A stretch of DNA of 64,000 nucleotides from Pyropia haitanensis (Eukaryota; Rhodophyta; Bangiophyceae; Bangiales; Bangiaceae), in contig SDUX01000008.1 in the NCBI GenBank assembly GCA_008729055.1, positions 5,171,756 to 5,235,755 on the forward strand. Reading direction: 5' to 3'. This document shows positions 44,849 to 55,599 of the stretch, in pieces (position 1 is the first letter of the stretch; each line of letters begins with the position of its first letter). Position numbers and translations under genes: made by a program. The notes under the pieces are model-generated. The model was not told the DNA's origin. It made no database searches and saw only the letters and a list, made by a program, of their open reading frames with translations.

Positions 44849-47085
44849 ATGGACGGCCGTCGTCGCGGCGGCCTGCAGCCGCTGCTGTGGGCGTCGCTGG
44901 TTCTGCTGCCGGCGATGACTCTGTCGGGCCGGTGGCACGCGGCGGTGGCGCAGGGCCCCGCGCCCCCTGGTCCGCCGCAGCCGGCGCCCGCGCCGGTGCC
45001 GCCCAACTCGCCGTGCTCGCCTGCGCACTCGGGGCCAACAAAGGACATTAGCGCGCCGGTACGGAGGCGGGGGCGGGGACGGCGATGGCTGTTTGTGGGG
45101 CACCCCAGGGAGACGCTCGCGTGGGAAGAGGGGGGGTGGGGGGAGGGGGAGTGGAGGTCGTTTGATTGTGGGGGGCGGGGGGGAGGTGGAGGGGGGGTTG
45201 GGGGAGGGGGGGTGGTCAGTCGGCATCGCGGGGCCGATGGAAGCTGTGTGCCGTGACTGACGGGCGCTTGCTGGTTGGTCGCGGCCGTGTATTGTCTTCA
45301 AGCTTTCTCTGTGCCTTACGGACGCGTGAACACCACCTCGGATGGTGCGGGGTGGGTGGGGGCGGCGACGGGGGGGGTGCGACGGATGGCAGGAACGCTT
45401 TACGGACGCGCTGCGGACGGCGGTGAGCCCCGTCAACTTTGGGCTGCGCCCCGCCGGGTCGGCGGTACACGTCCACGACGGGGACCCGGTGCGTTGATGC
45501 GGGACAGCCGGGGAGGGGCGGGGTTGGGCAGCGCAGGCGTGCGAGGCCACTGAGTTTTGTGCGTCTGAACTTGTCAGTGCAGGTGTTCCCCGCTTGGCGC
45601 GGGGGGGGGGGAGGGGCGTCGTCCACACCGTCGGACCAGCCGCTGACTTGGTCGCCCGCTTTTCCTGTACCTACCCCATGCGATGGATCGGTGTTTGATG
45701 GTTGGCGGTGGATGTCCTCTCTGGGTGAGCCTCGTCCGTCCCTCTCACCCGCCGCCCCCCCTTTCCTGTTCCCAGATGTCGGCGGTGATACAAGACCTGC
45801 TGCGGCACCTCAATGTTGAGCAACATCCCTGCTTGCGAGGGCCGTTTGAGACCCGCTGCGGCCTGTCGCCCACCCACCCCGCCACCCTCGGCGTGTCTGT
45901 GTACGAATTCAATGACACGGAGACGGGGCTGACCGGCCACGCGGCGCAGACCGAGGTGGCGGGCATCTGCTTGGACGCGGCGTGCATCAAGATCACCACC
46001 GTCGCGCTCCATCGGCCGTCGCTTGGGTCGGCCCCGCCGCCGTCCGCCCGCCACGGGGGGGTGGCCGCTTGCAGCTACCAGCTGGTGCCGGGGGGCTCTC
46101 TGACGTCGATGGTCGCCGCCATGGCCACCGTTGAGGAGGTGAACATTTCGGCGCTGGCGGCGGAGCGGGGTGTCAACCTGTCGGACTATGGGGTCGTTGT
46201 CCGGCACGCCGACCGGACGTGGCGGGCGGAAGTTTTTCGGGATGTACGTGCTGGTCGTGCCATTTCCGAATACGCTGTTTTGCTGTGTGAGAGGGCCGTA
46301 TCTCGTAGTAGCGTCTCCGCATGTCCTGAGAAACGCACTGGTACTAACTATGGGTTCACACTCAACGTTTTCTCTTGCTCTCTGCCCGTGAATTTTTCTC
46401 TATTTCACACGTTCAGGTCGTGCTGCCCATCCCTGCCGACGCTACTCCTCTGTCTTGCAACCTGACCCAGTTGGGCGTTGCCGGCCTGGACAGCTACGCT
46501 GAGGGTCTGTCGGCCAAGGGCGATCCCTCATTGACGCCTCGTCTTTCCGCCACTTCCAACGCCATGTTTTCCTCTGGGTGCACCTTGTTGGACGGCACGC
46601 CGTACCGTGGCAGCCCTGATGGGGGTGCGGTGGCCCCTCCTCCCGGTACGGGCACCTTCCCAGCTGCGCCCGAGTTTCTTCACGCTGCTGACGTTGATGT
46701 AGAAGGCACCGCGTCGCGTCACTGCTCCCGCTTTGGGGACCTGCTTCGGGTGGTGGCCTCGTCGGGGGCGTCCAGCCAGGACGCCGTGGCCACGGGCCAC
46801 CAGGCGGCCAACTTTCTGTCCAAGATTCCGCCGCTGGTGTCGTCGATTGAGGTCGCCTTGCTCGTTGTGACGGCCATGCAGGGGCTTTTTGCCGCCTTTG
46901 TGCTCCTGTTTGTCGGGCCGGACGAGCGCCTGCGTCGCTTTGAGGCCACCTACCGCCTGTGGCGGCACTGGGCGCCTCTGCCGCGCAACGAGAAAGTCAC
47001 TGTCCCCCGGCGGGAGCGGGTCGTCCCTCGCGTCGTGCTGCTGGCGGTGGTGGTTGTTATCGCAGTGTACGTTTTGACTGCCTGA
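44849..47085 (+). CDS. Four-exon membrane protein with Cys-containing ectodomain, 480 aa
   Basis: Exons are 44849-45058, 45393-45488, 45776-46243 and 46417-47085, all phase 0. Donors are GTACGG, GTGCGT and GTACGT; acceptors are GGCAG, CCCAG and TTCAG. The first exon holds a signal peptide (LLWASLVLLPAMTL) and a Pro-rich segment. Exon 2 gives ERFTDALRTAVSPVNFGLRP; exon 3 gives MSAVIQDLLRHLNVEQHPCL, several Cys and sequons (NDT, NIS, NLS). Exon 4 has another sequon (NLT), a span at about 397-425 (EVALLVVTAMQGLFAAFVLL) and a C-terminal span (VVLLAVVVVIAVYVLTA) with a basic loop between them. The ectodomain is therefore probably lumenal or extracellular. Exon 2 is the least certain exon. It shares architecture, but not obvious sequence, with the 17.7-kb membrane protein. 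The family is unrecognised. Confidence 0.65.
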
Positions 47086-47157
47086 CTGACCTCTGCGTAT
47101 CAGATGGAAGCCGCGTGGAGAGAGCTGGCTGGTGGGGGAGACTGACGCGCCTGTTGT

Positions 47158-47697
47158 GTGATTGTGCTCCTGGATGGACGTGCGCGCTGGGATTGGCTGG
47201 ACTGCCCGGAACTGGTACGATCACGCAGAGTCGAGTTTCTTCCCCTGGTTATCGTGGTTGCTCAAGAAAGGGAGGCGCACAAGTGGAACGGCGTCTTTGC
47301 GCATGTGGATCTTGTGGCCATGATGCCCGGCCCCGAAGGCGGCAACACGTCGCTGCCACAGCCCGTGTCGGCGTTTCCGCCTGTGCCGGACTCGGTCCTG
47401 GCTGCTCCCGCTCCCGGCCTGGCTTGCAGCACGGGTATCACGTTTGTGCTGATTCCGGTGCTTGGTCGTGCGCGCCACATGCACACACGCTTTGTACAAC
47501 TGGCGGTGGCTCTCGCGGTTGTTCTGCTCATCTCTGTCACCTTGGTGGCTGTACGCGTTGTCCTTTGGTGGCACGCCTCCCTAAGGGCCCCTGAGGAGAA
47601 GGCGACGGGTAGGATACGTGATGCTACGCTAGCTGGGGCGGACCTTTCAAGCGAGGCAGAGTTGGGGTGTGCCGAGAGTTGGGGTGACGGGCTGTGA
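47158..47697 (+). CDS. Possible exon or small gene with one membrane span
   Basis: The frame is open from before 47158 to the stop at 47695-47697. It contains REAHKWNGVFAHVDLVAMMP, a Pro/Ser linker, and the span VALAVVLLISVTLVAVRVVL followed by a short tail. It lacks a good ATG at the front, so it may be the last exon of a gene starting upstream, a 3' relative of the preceding membrane-protein gene, or a remnant. Confidence 0.4.
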   Translation: MIVLLDGRARWDWLDCPELVRSRRVEFLPLVIVVAQEREAHKWNGVFAHVDLVAMMPGPEGGNTSLPQPVSAFPPVPDSVLAAPAPGLACSTGITFVLIPVLGRARHMHTRFVQLAVALAVVLLISVTLVAVRVVLWWHASLRAPEEKATGRIRDATLAGADLSSEAELGCAESWGDGL

Positions 47698-49087
47698 CTC
47701 GAAGGAAGCCGTCGGAATTTAAAAAATTTGACAACTTCCACGTTTGATTCTGTCACTTTCAAAAGCAAACTTCAGTGCCGACGTCGTCCACCGTTCCCCG
47801 TTGCCACACCAGTCGCGCCCTGGTTACGTACCACGACTGGCACGCAGCTTGATCCTCGTCGGCGAGCAGAGCCTGGAACCTTGCACGCGCCTCTTTAACA
47901 CCCGCTCCGGTCTTTACCATCATGTTTTACGACGTCAACAGCCAGGCTTTCGCCTCCTTCCTGCGCACTTCTGGCAGCTCCAAGTGCGTTGGGCGCCTGC
48001 TGGTTGTCGAGGCCTGGCTGTAGCTCTCCGCGACACAGTGGACACATTCGCGTCGCTTTGCATGGACTGCGGGCGTGGAGGAGCCACGAGCTGCTCTGCT
48101 GGAGGGTTTCGTGCGTGGCACTAACCTTGCCTCTCCGATGTGTGTGTCTTGATGTGGCTCTGCATGGTCACCTCGACTTTCTGTTTCCGTTGGCCGAGTA
48201 CCCCAGGGCCAACACGGGCAAGGTGCCGAGCAAGCCGCTTCCCCCACCTGAGAAGCGGGGTAACATGGAGACGGACGGTTGAGGGGTCGAGCAGCTTTAC
48301 CTGCCCAACGGTCCTTGGCGTGTTCCTGCCGGGACTGCTTGTCCGCCGCGATGACGTTGTTGCCGCCGCACGGGCTGGTGTGGTTGCATGACCGTGGAGC
48401 AGACCGCTCACTGGTGGTTCGTGGGCCGTGCCAGCTGTTGCTGGGAGGAGCGTGCAACGGTGTGCTGTCTGCCGTTTGTGCACGTCCATGGGTGATTGGC
48501 TGGGTGGCGCAGGCGCGGGTCGGGTGCTCTGTCACCGGTGCCTTTGTGAGCGCTTGTGGTTTGTCCTAGTGTTTTTCCCCTCGTTGCGTCGAACGTGCGT
48601 TTTTGCTGTGTATACACTGTGTGGGGGATACAGCTACATTACGGAAAGAACGAAAAAAGGGACCCGGGAATGGTTCAGCAGGCGTCACAGCAGCCCGCAT
48701 CTGCTCCAGGTCGGCAAGCAAGCTCCCGATGCACGCTTGACCTCGGCCCGAATCCAGCACTCTCGTCGGCCCCTCAAGCTGGAGCCGCAAGCAAGCGTGA
48801 CGCGAACGCCGAGCAGAAGAGGCCCAACGGCACAAGCCACTCGACTCAAGCGATGCGAACAACAGACACACAAGCTTTCTTCAAAAAGAAAAGAAGAAGC
48901 CGAGTCACCTCGTCAGGAGCAGGGGGTGTTGTCAACTGCCTAACGTCCCCCAAAGGATGTGAGAGGCAAAGTCAAACACCAAAACAAAGAGCAAGGAGAA
49001 GACACAAAAATACAAGTCGTGGGAGAGAAAAAAGAAGAGCCAAAAGAGAGCAATGAACGAATACGCGATACCCAACGCCGCCCCGCT
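47698..49087. other. Intergenic, balanced composition
   Basis: Short frames only. It becomes A-rich on the plus strand from about 48640, which would be T-rich on the minus strand downstream of the kinase stop. No RNA gene was recognised. Confidence 0.45.
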
Positions 49088-50125
49088 TCAAAAGATCTCG
49101 CCCAGGACCCTAGAGACGTCATCGTCTGTCCTCACCACCCGTCCAAACGAAACGCCCTCCTTCGCCGTTGGAGGCTCAAAGTCTGCTGCAAATGCGCGCA
49201 CCACCCCCGCCACAGACGCCGACGGGGGCAGCGTCGGGTGGTCGGTTCGCTGATTCACTCGCGAGATGCAGGTCGACACCGGCGACGCAAACAGCACCGT
49301 CCCCACCGATGCACCAGCAGCACGGGCGGTCTCTGTGTGTGTGGCCAATCGTACATGCCATTGTCACAGCCACCGTCAAAGCAGAGGGAACACAGGGAGA
49401 GCGGCACCAATGCAGCAACGGCGGACAGACGAACAAAACAAATTTCGGTTCAGCAAGGAGCCCGACGCAATGCGTTGCCCAAGGCCAATGAGAAGCCCGC
49501 GAGGACATAGCGATGAGGCTACCGTAACAACCTAGCAACGGCTGCAGAACAAAACACAAACGGGAAAAACCAGGACCGCGTGCGGCCAACCCGACCGCCT
49601 CACCACCACGCGCCTAGCTAGTACCTTTGCCCGCCCCAAAAAAGACCGTCACGTACCGATAAACCAGCGGCGTTGCTGCACCGAGCAATTGCACCGGTCC
49701 ACCACGACCCCTTCCCCCGACTCGAGCGCCGCCTTAAACCGGCGCTCCACCGCCGGACGATTGCCACCCAAGTCGTCCTGGCTCACCCGCACCCACCCAC
49801 CGCCTGCCACTAGGCGAGACGCAAAGGTGGTCTTGCCGCTGCCGGGTACGCCCACCAGCAGCAGCACCCGTGTGGTGGCGGGCGTCGCTGCCGCCGTTGC
49901 CGTCGCCACCGCTGCCAATGCAGTATCCGAGGAAGCAACAGCCGCAAGTGGGGGGGAGGTGGCGGTGGTGGCCATGAGGGGTGGGGGGGGTGGAGGCCGT
50001 GCACGCCGCTGGGCGGGCGGGAAGGGAGATGTCCGCGGGGTGGGTGCAACTAACACGTGCCGCCGCAAGCGCGTGGAGGACAAAGATTGGAAGGTTGACG
50101 GAGGAATGAAGGCAGCAGGGTTCAT
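49088..50125 (-). CDS. P-loop (AAA_33 / PNK-like) kinase, 2 exons, 237 aa
   Basis: Exons on the minus strand are 50125-49657 and 49332-49088; the donor is GTACGT and the acceptor CACAG, with phase 1 matching. The Walker A motif GVPGSGKTT (92-100) is followed by WVRVSQDDLGGNR and VVVDRCNCSVQQRRW. After splicing, the protein continues ETARAAGASVGTVLF, TCISRVNQRTDHPTLP and VVRAFAADFEPP with KEGVSF, the typical second half of the polynucleotide-kinase-like ATPase fold seen in PNKP and aprataxin-linked kinases. No phosphatase or HIT domain is attached. The N terminus from the ATG at 50125 (NPAAFIPPSTFQSLSSTRLR) looks like an organelle presequence; an internal ATG at 49975 would give a cytosolic form. 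The substrate is unknown: a nucleic acid 5'-OH or a small molecule. Confidence 0.82.
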
Positions 50126-50589
50126 TGCTTGACAGACGGTGATGAGAGGGAGCGGTGAAGAGGCGAGGAGGGGGGGGGGGAAGACACTAGCACCAGCAGG
50201 TAGCAAAGCGGGGAGTCGGTCGGCCTCAGCGCCACAGAGATGGCGATGAGGAAGGTTCGCCACGACCCAGCGGGAACTCAGCGTCCCAAAGCATTAAAGC
50301 GCCTGGGAAGCAACTCACGGGCATGACCCAGTATGGGGTCCGCCACAGCAGCGGGCGGCGGGACGACCAACGATCCGAGTCCAGCGTATTGACTTGGTCG
50401 CAGCAGCGACGCCTGCGCCCATGGTCACGGGCCCGTCTGTCTCGCGGCTGTGCAGACGCCTCCGCAGAGCCGCTGGATGCACAGCGGCTGTGTGGTGGGA
50501 GGCGAGTCGCAGAAAAAGAAAGTGGCACCACCAGGGACTGCTTGGAGTTGCGACAGACGCCAACAATACGCAAATTCCAATTTATCCAA

Positions 50590-50665
50590 CCCCCCCTCAG
50601 AGGTGCTGTGGGGGGTTTGATAACTGGATAACACCCCCCACTGTTATCAAATCCCTCTGGGGGGC
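50590..50665. repeat. Imperfect palindrome / stem-loop
   Basis: TTTGATAAC (50616-50624) and GTTATCAAA (50643-50651) form a perfect 9-bp stem around an 18-base loop. Outside it, CCCCCCTCAGAGG and CCCTCTGGGGGG extend the symmetry imperfectly. It lies in an AT-richer patch upstream of the kinase gene. Confidence 0.6.
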
Positions 50666-50689
50666 GTTCGATCACATGTGATCCGGCCC

Positions 50690-50872
50690 GCCCCTCCCCC
50701 CCAATTGTCCCCCCCCCCCCCCCCCCCCACCTACCTCCCACCCCCCACCCCCCGCCCTCCACCCCCACCCTCCCCCCCCCCGTCCCCCCACCCCCCCACC
50801 CACCTCCCGTCCCCCCACCCCCCCCCCCCCCGTCCCCCCACCTCCCGCCCTCCCCCCCTCCCCTCCCCTAGC
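50690..50872. repeat. Polypyrimidine (C-rich) tract
   Basis: About 180 bp is almost purely C with T and A interruptions on the plus strand, including a C run of about 19. Such a tract can form triplex or, on the minus strand, G-quadruplex structures. Confidence 0.75.
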
Positions 50873-53045
50873 TGTATCCTCCCCGCGGCAACGGCGGCGA
50901 CCGGGGCCACCTCGGCGGCGGCGGCGTCCCACGTCCACGTACGATAGCCGTCGTGTGTAGGGTCCGCCCGACCTGGGGGCTGCTTCCCAGTCTCCCCCTC
51001 CCCCGCTACGGCACCAGGGGAAGGCGGATCGACACGTGAACCGGACTGTTCCATGTGCTGTTGCTGCAGCGGGGAGCGGGCCACAACCCGTACAATTGGA
51101 CGGCAACAGGCGTCTTGTCACCTGGGCCTATCTGAGCCCGTGCGGCCGCACCGATCGACAGGTCACTGCGCACGCCCGATTGCTGCGCGAGACACCGTCC
51201 CCACACCCCCAACACACTGCACGGTGAGACCTCCGGTACAGCAGGTGCACCCCCCGCATAGTCCCTTGCCACGCGGGGACCAAGTACAATCGAAGGCCGG
51301 CCACGGGTAGAGGCTCCACGACCGTCACGCAGCCGCGATGAGCGCCGGTGGCCGCCCTGTTGCGCCCCACAGCCTTGGTCACGTGCACGCGCGGCGTCGG
51401 CCGGCCTGTCAAGGTCCACCCCCCAAGAACGAGAGAGCCTCGGGCGGTCACCGGGAACGCGGCGCTCTCCCGCGACCGTCACGGCGGTTATGGCCGGCAA
51501 AACAGTCACAGGTGCGCACCGACTGGGGATTGGCGGGCGGGGCGAAGCCGACGCCGCGGTGGCTGACCAGCGTCGTCGGTCGCACCGCCCCACTCTCTGC
51601 TCTGCTGCCAAGTGCCTGGCGGCTCGGCCCGTGGTACGTGTAGTCCTCGCCGTCAAGCCAATCAACAATCTGACCAAGGCCCCCTTCTCTCCAGCAACCT
51701 CCCTTCGCGGGAGGGTGGGGTGCGGGTGGGACCCTCCCCCGATCGAGCTGCTCGCCCGATCCTCTCGTCCCTGAGACCGCCATGTGCGCGTGAGCGGTGG
51801 CACAGGCGTGGCAAGCAACCAGGCGTCCCCCGCTGAACAACGGCACACGAAGACTTGGGATGCCCGCCGGTGACGCTTCTTGATTCCCTCGCCACTGAGA
51901 GATCAACCAATCAGCGACACCTGTTGCCGCGCACGTGACCAGAAGGCGTACCAAGATGCACATTGGAGGCACTCGTGTCTGGACGGGGTGACCATACATA
52001 ACGGAGACGGAGAGACTGGACCGCCCAGCTCTGAGCTCACGAGAGAGCCAGGAGGGGTAATGTCAGTGCGTGGAGGGCAGTGGCCAACAGACGGGAGCTG
52101 CTGGGCGTAGAGAGCCTCGAAAGCGGGGCGGATAAGGCGGCCCCCTTTGATCGTGTTGGCTGCTGCCACCCACCCGACCGCATGACATCGTCGAGGAGGA
52201 TCGCTCGCAGCGGTGCAATCCGATTGGCAGCCCCGTCCCAAGAGCCTGGCGTCTCGAGACCTGGGGGGGGGACTGAGGGAACCTGGCGCCGCGGAGGTAG
52301 TGGCACTCGAGAGCACAGCGCGTTTGCAAGGGCGGCGGGCGGAGTGGGCGGCGACTCGACGTCGCTGTGCAAGCAGTGCTGCCCACACTGCCCGCTTTCA
52401 CCGCAGCCTGGCCGGTGAGGCAACGCGTGCCCATTCCCACCCCCCCCCCTCCCCCCCGGCCGCCCCGATACATAACCGGCCGTCTGACTGGTGGCGGCCA
52501 GACCCCACGCGTCGACGACCCCCAGGGCTGACGGCGACGCCTCGTCGCGAGCCGGCCGACACCCCCTCCTCCCGCCGCCACCTCCCACGGCGCTTGCTGG
52601 CGGTGCGTGGGTACCGCCACCAACGGCTGGCGTGCGCGCGCTTGCACGGGCGGCGCACAGAGGCCAGCCCGCGACGGCGTGTGGCGTGCGCGGCCAACGC
52701 TGCGCTGGGCACCGGCTGGCTGGCGTCCGCAGCCTCCTCTCCCGCTGGTACGGACCAGAGCTCCCCCCGCTCCCCTGCTGTGTTAGCCAGCCAAGCCGTC
52801 ACCGCCATCGCGGCCGCCACCGCGCCGCGCCCGCAGCGCGGGCAGCCGCAGCGCGCCCCTTGGTCCCCGCTCTTGCCCGACCCGCGCCGTGCCTCTACGG
52901 GGGTGGGGTTGTAGCACGGGACGTATCGGCCGCGGCGGTTTCCCGGATACCCGGCCTGTCCCGCGCAGGTCACGCTGACGGCTGCGGGGAAGCAGTCAAG
53001 AGCGTTGCCTCCTGGGCCTCGGAGGTGGCCACCGGCAACGCAAAC
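50873..53045. other. No confident gene; upstream region of the bZIP gene
   Basis: Frames are open on both strands without conserved motifs. The plus frame entering the bZIP gene is open back to about 52490 but has no ATG before 53046, so this may include 5' UTR or an upstream exon. Confidence 0.4.
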
Positions 53046-54944
53046 ATGGTCCGCGAGCGCGCTCTCCCACCCCCGCCACCGCCACTTTCGCAGCGCCAAC
53101 GCCGACATCCGCCGCCGCCGCCGCCGCCGCCGCCGCGACCACGGTCACCCAACATGGCCGCCCTCCTGTCGGAAGAGGTCGCTGCCGCGGCGGGCTGGAC
53201 AGCCCTGTCGCCACCGCAACGGCCGGCAGAGGAGCGGGCTCGGCGGGCCCTGGGCGCGGTCGACGCGACGGACGGTGGTGGCGGCGGCGACGGCGGCGGT
53301 GGTGACGGTGGCGGCAAAGATCGTAGATCCAACAGGGACGGCGCTGGTGACGAGACGGCTAGGAAGGTGGCATCCACCACGGGTGGTGTTGTACCTGGGA
53401 AAAGCCGAGGGCGTGCCGCCGCCGCCGCGAGTGGCTGGGTGATCACCACCGGTGCTTCTGACGGCGGCGGTGGCGGCAGTGGCGGCGACGCGCGCGCCTT
53501 TCACGTCGGCGCAAACACGGCGCTAGCAACATCGGTACGGCCCACCCACCAGCCTCGCACTCGCGGGCCAGCTCAAGCTACCAGCCGTGCGCCAATGCCG
53601 TCTTCTTCGGGTGGGCGGCTGGTGACCGCAACAGCTCCGCAAGGCGTGCAGCCTGGGTGGCCGACGGGCCGCAAGTACGATGTGCCGCCCCCCCCGAGGC
53701 GGCAGCACCCAGACATCTCCATCATCAGCGGCAGCGACAGCAACAGCGGTGGGACCACCCAGTATGACGTCCTTGCCGGTGGCTTTCGGGGCATGAACAC
53801 TGCCGGCATGCCAGTGTTGGGGCGCCCCCCCCCCCCGCCTCCCGTGTCCGAATCACTCCACATTGCAGAGGCGGTCAAGGAGGCCGCCCGTGCCGAGTAC
53901 AAGCGCAAGTCCCGAGTAGACGCCGCCGCCGCCGAAGCTGCCACCGCTGCCGCTGCGGCTGTTCAAAAGCGCCGCCGCACGTGCGCTGCCGGCGGCGCTG
54001 GCAGTGATGACGAGCCGCCGACGCTTCCCCCACCTTCGGGCGACACGGAAAAGTACCGCCGGCGATTGCGGATGAACCAGGCGTCGGCCGCAGCCGCGCG
54101 TCATGCCCAAGACGTCTACGTGAAGCACTTGGAGCAGCTGCTGACAGCGCAGCAGGCGGAGAAGGAGCGCATCGCGGAGGACGCTGCCGCTGTTGCCGCC
54201 ACGCAAGCCCGCCTGCGCGAGCGACTGTCGACCGTACAGCAGCGCCTCCGTGATGCCACCCCGGCCACGGCGCCGCTGCTGCCGCTGTCGAGGGCCTCGA
54301 GGCGGGAGGCGGCGAGGGGTACGTCGGCGGGGGCGCCACCGTCGAGGCAGTCCACCACGCACCGTCACCGGCACCGTGGTCCGTGGGGGGACCGCCGTCC
54401 CCAGCCGTCTGCGGTGGGGGCAACGGCGTCACTTGGGGTAGAAGCGGGACGGGGTCGCACCGAATCGCACCTCGGCTTTGGCGGGTCCGTCCATGCGACG
54501 TACGGGGCAGGGGGCGGCTGCTCTTTCTCCGCGGGGCTCCCACCGCTATCGGCGGCAGCGGCGGCGGTGGCTACAATCGGGGGACCCGCACCGAACGGTC
54601 CTGGCTGGGAGGCAGTAGGGGCAGGGGGAAGCGACGACGGTGTTGGCGGCGGTGGCGTCCGCGGCAGCAACAGCAGCAGTGGCGGCGGCAACAGCGGCTT
54701 CTCATCGTTCCAAGCCATGACACTTCTGCCGAAAACCGCGGATGGCGCCGCGGGAGCGCCGCAGCCCCCGCTTGCAGCGCTGCCACCCCCTGCCGCGCCG
54801 AGGATCAGCGATGGCGGCGCGCTGCCACCGGCAGAGACATCACATCTAGGTCGCCCCTTGGACGAGCAGGCGGAACAAGAGATGCTCGCGCTCGAGTCCC
54901 TTCTTGGTCGCGCTCCGGAACCGGGCGGGGTGGCGCTTGTGTGA
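53046..54944 (+). CDS. bZIP-like transcription factor, 632 aa
   Basis: A basic region and coiled coil lie at about residues 336-405: KYRRRLRMNQASAAAARHAQ has the N-x7-R spacing (Asn344, Arg352) that defines bZIP DNA contact. It is followed by YVKHLEQLLTAQQAEKERIA and ATQARLRERLSTVQQRL, a helix with Leu/Ala/Val at heptad positions. The zipper is weak in leucine, so partner choice or stability may be unusual. The rest is disordered: Gly/Asp-rich repeats, poly-Pro, Ser runs, and a final acidic-hydrophobic helix (LDEQAEQEMLALESLLGRAP) that could be an activation or interaction motif. The first ATG is at 53046; a second at 53154 (MAALLSEEVAAAAGW) is equally plausible. There is no intron, and the gene converges with the PP2A gene. 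Confidence 0.7.
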   Translation: MVRERALPPPPPPLSQRQRRHPPPPPPPPPRPRSPNMAALLSEEVAAAAGWTALSPPQRPAEERARRALGAVDATDGGGGGDGGGGDGGGKDRRSNRDGAGDETARKVASTTGGVVPGKSRGRAAAAASGWVITTGASDGGGGGSGGDARAFHVGANTALATSVRPTHQPRTRGPAQATSRAPMPSSSGGRLVTATAPQGVQPGWPTGRKYDVPPPPRRQHPDISIISGSDSNSGGTTQYDVLAGGFRGMNTAGMPVLGRPPPPPPVSESLHIAEAVKEAARAEYKRKSRVDAAAAEAATAAAAAVQKRRRTCAAGGAGSDDEPPTLPPPSGDTEKYRRRLRMNQASAAAARHAQDVYVKHLEQLLTAQQAEKERIAEDAAAVAATQARLRERLSTVQQRLRDATPATAPLLPLSRASRREAARGTSAGAPPSRQSTTHRHRHRGPWGDRRPQPSAVGATASLGVEAGRGRTESHLGFGGSVHATYGAGGGCSFSAGLPPLSAAAAAVATIGGPAPNGPGWEAVGAGGSDDGVGGGGVRGSNSSSGGGNSGFSSFQAMTLLPKTADGAAGAPQPPLAALPPPAAPRISDGGALPPAETSHLGRPLDEQAEQEMLALESLLGRAPEPGGVALV

Positions 54945-55599
54945 GTAACGCCCGTGTCATGGGAGCTTCGGGGAGGGGAGAGGGCACCGCCGTCGCGGCC
55001 ACCAGGGTGAAGCTCAACCACGCAACGTGCCACCTGCGCGGGTTGGCCAATCGAGACTTGAGAGCCCGTGATTCACATCGGATGCAAGAGGTGCACTGTC
55101 ACAGGGCATCAGACTTGTAGGCTCCTGTCCCTATCATCTCCTCCCTCCTCAATCCTCCCTTGCGCTCACCCCTCCCTCATCCGCGGAAGAAAACCAAACA
55201 TAAGCACAGTTAATAAGCACCCGGAGACCCACGAAGGAGGCCGACGGCACATGATGTCCGGAACGAGGCGTCCCCTGCGACAAGTCAGGAGGTGTCACAG
55301 GCATACCACGGTCGCGGAGGCCCTCTACAGAAAAGAAGCCATAAATGTCAAGTTGCTGGGGATGATGCTGGCAAACGTCATCACCGAAAAAGGGAAAAAT
55401 CCTAAGCGCCAAAGGGACTCTCTACGGGCACGGCCGCAATTATGCAACAAAAGAAAAGGGAGAGAAAAAGGAGACCAGTCCACAGACGGAAAGGGTAAAA
55501 GAGAAGCAAAGGAAAACTGTCACCCGAGGCGGCATGGCGTCGACGAGCACGACGCCACCATCAAGTCCCAAGGCATGGACAGCACACAGGGCGGCTCCG
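54945..55599. other. Convergent intergenic region
   Basis: The 3' ends of the bZIP gene (+) and the B55 gene (-) face each other. Composition becomes A-rich from about 55190. No gene. Confidence 0.5.

Noticed and set aside
15269..47085. Homology between the 44.8-kb membrane protein and the 15-20 kb pair
   Set aside because: Architecture is similar but the LLVTT/WRPED/AVWES motifs are absent, so I keep them as separate families.
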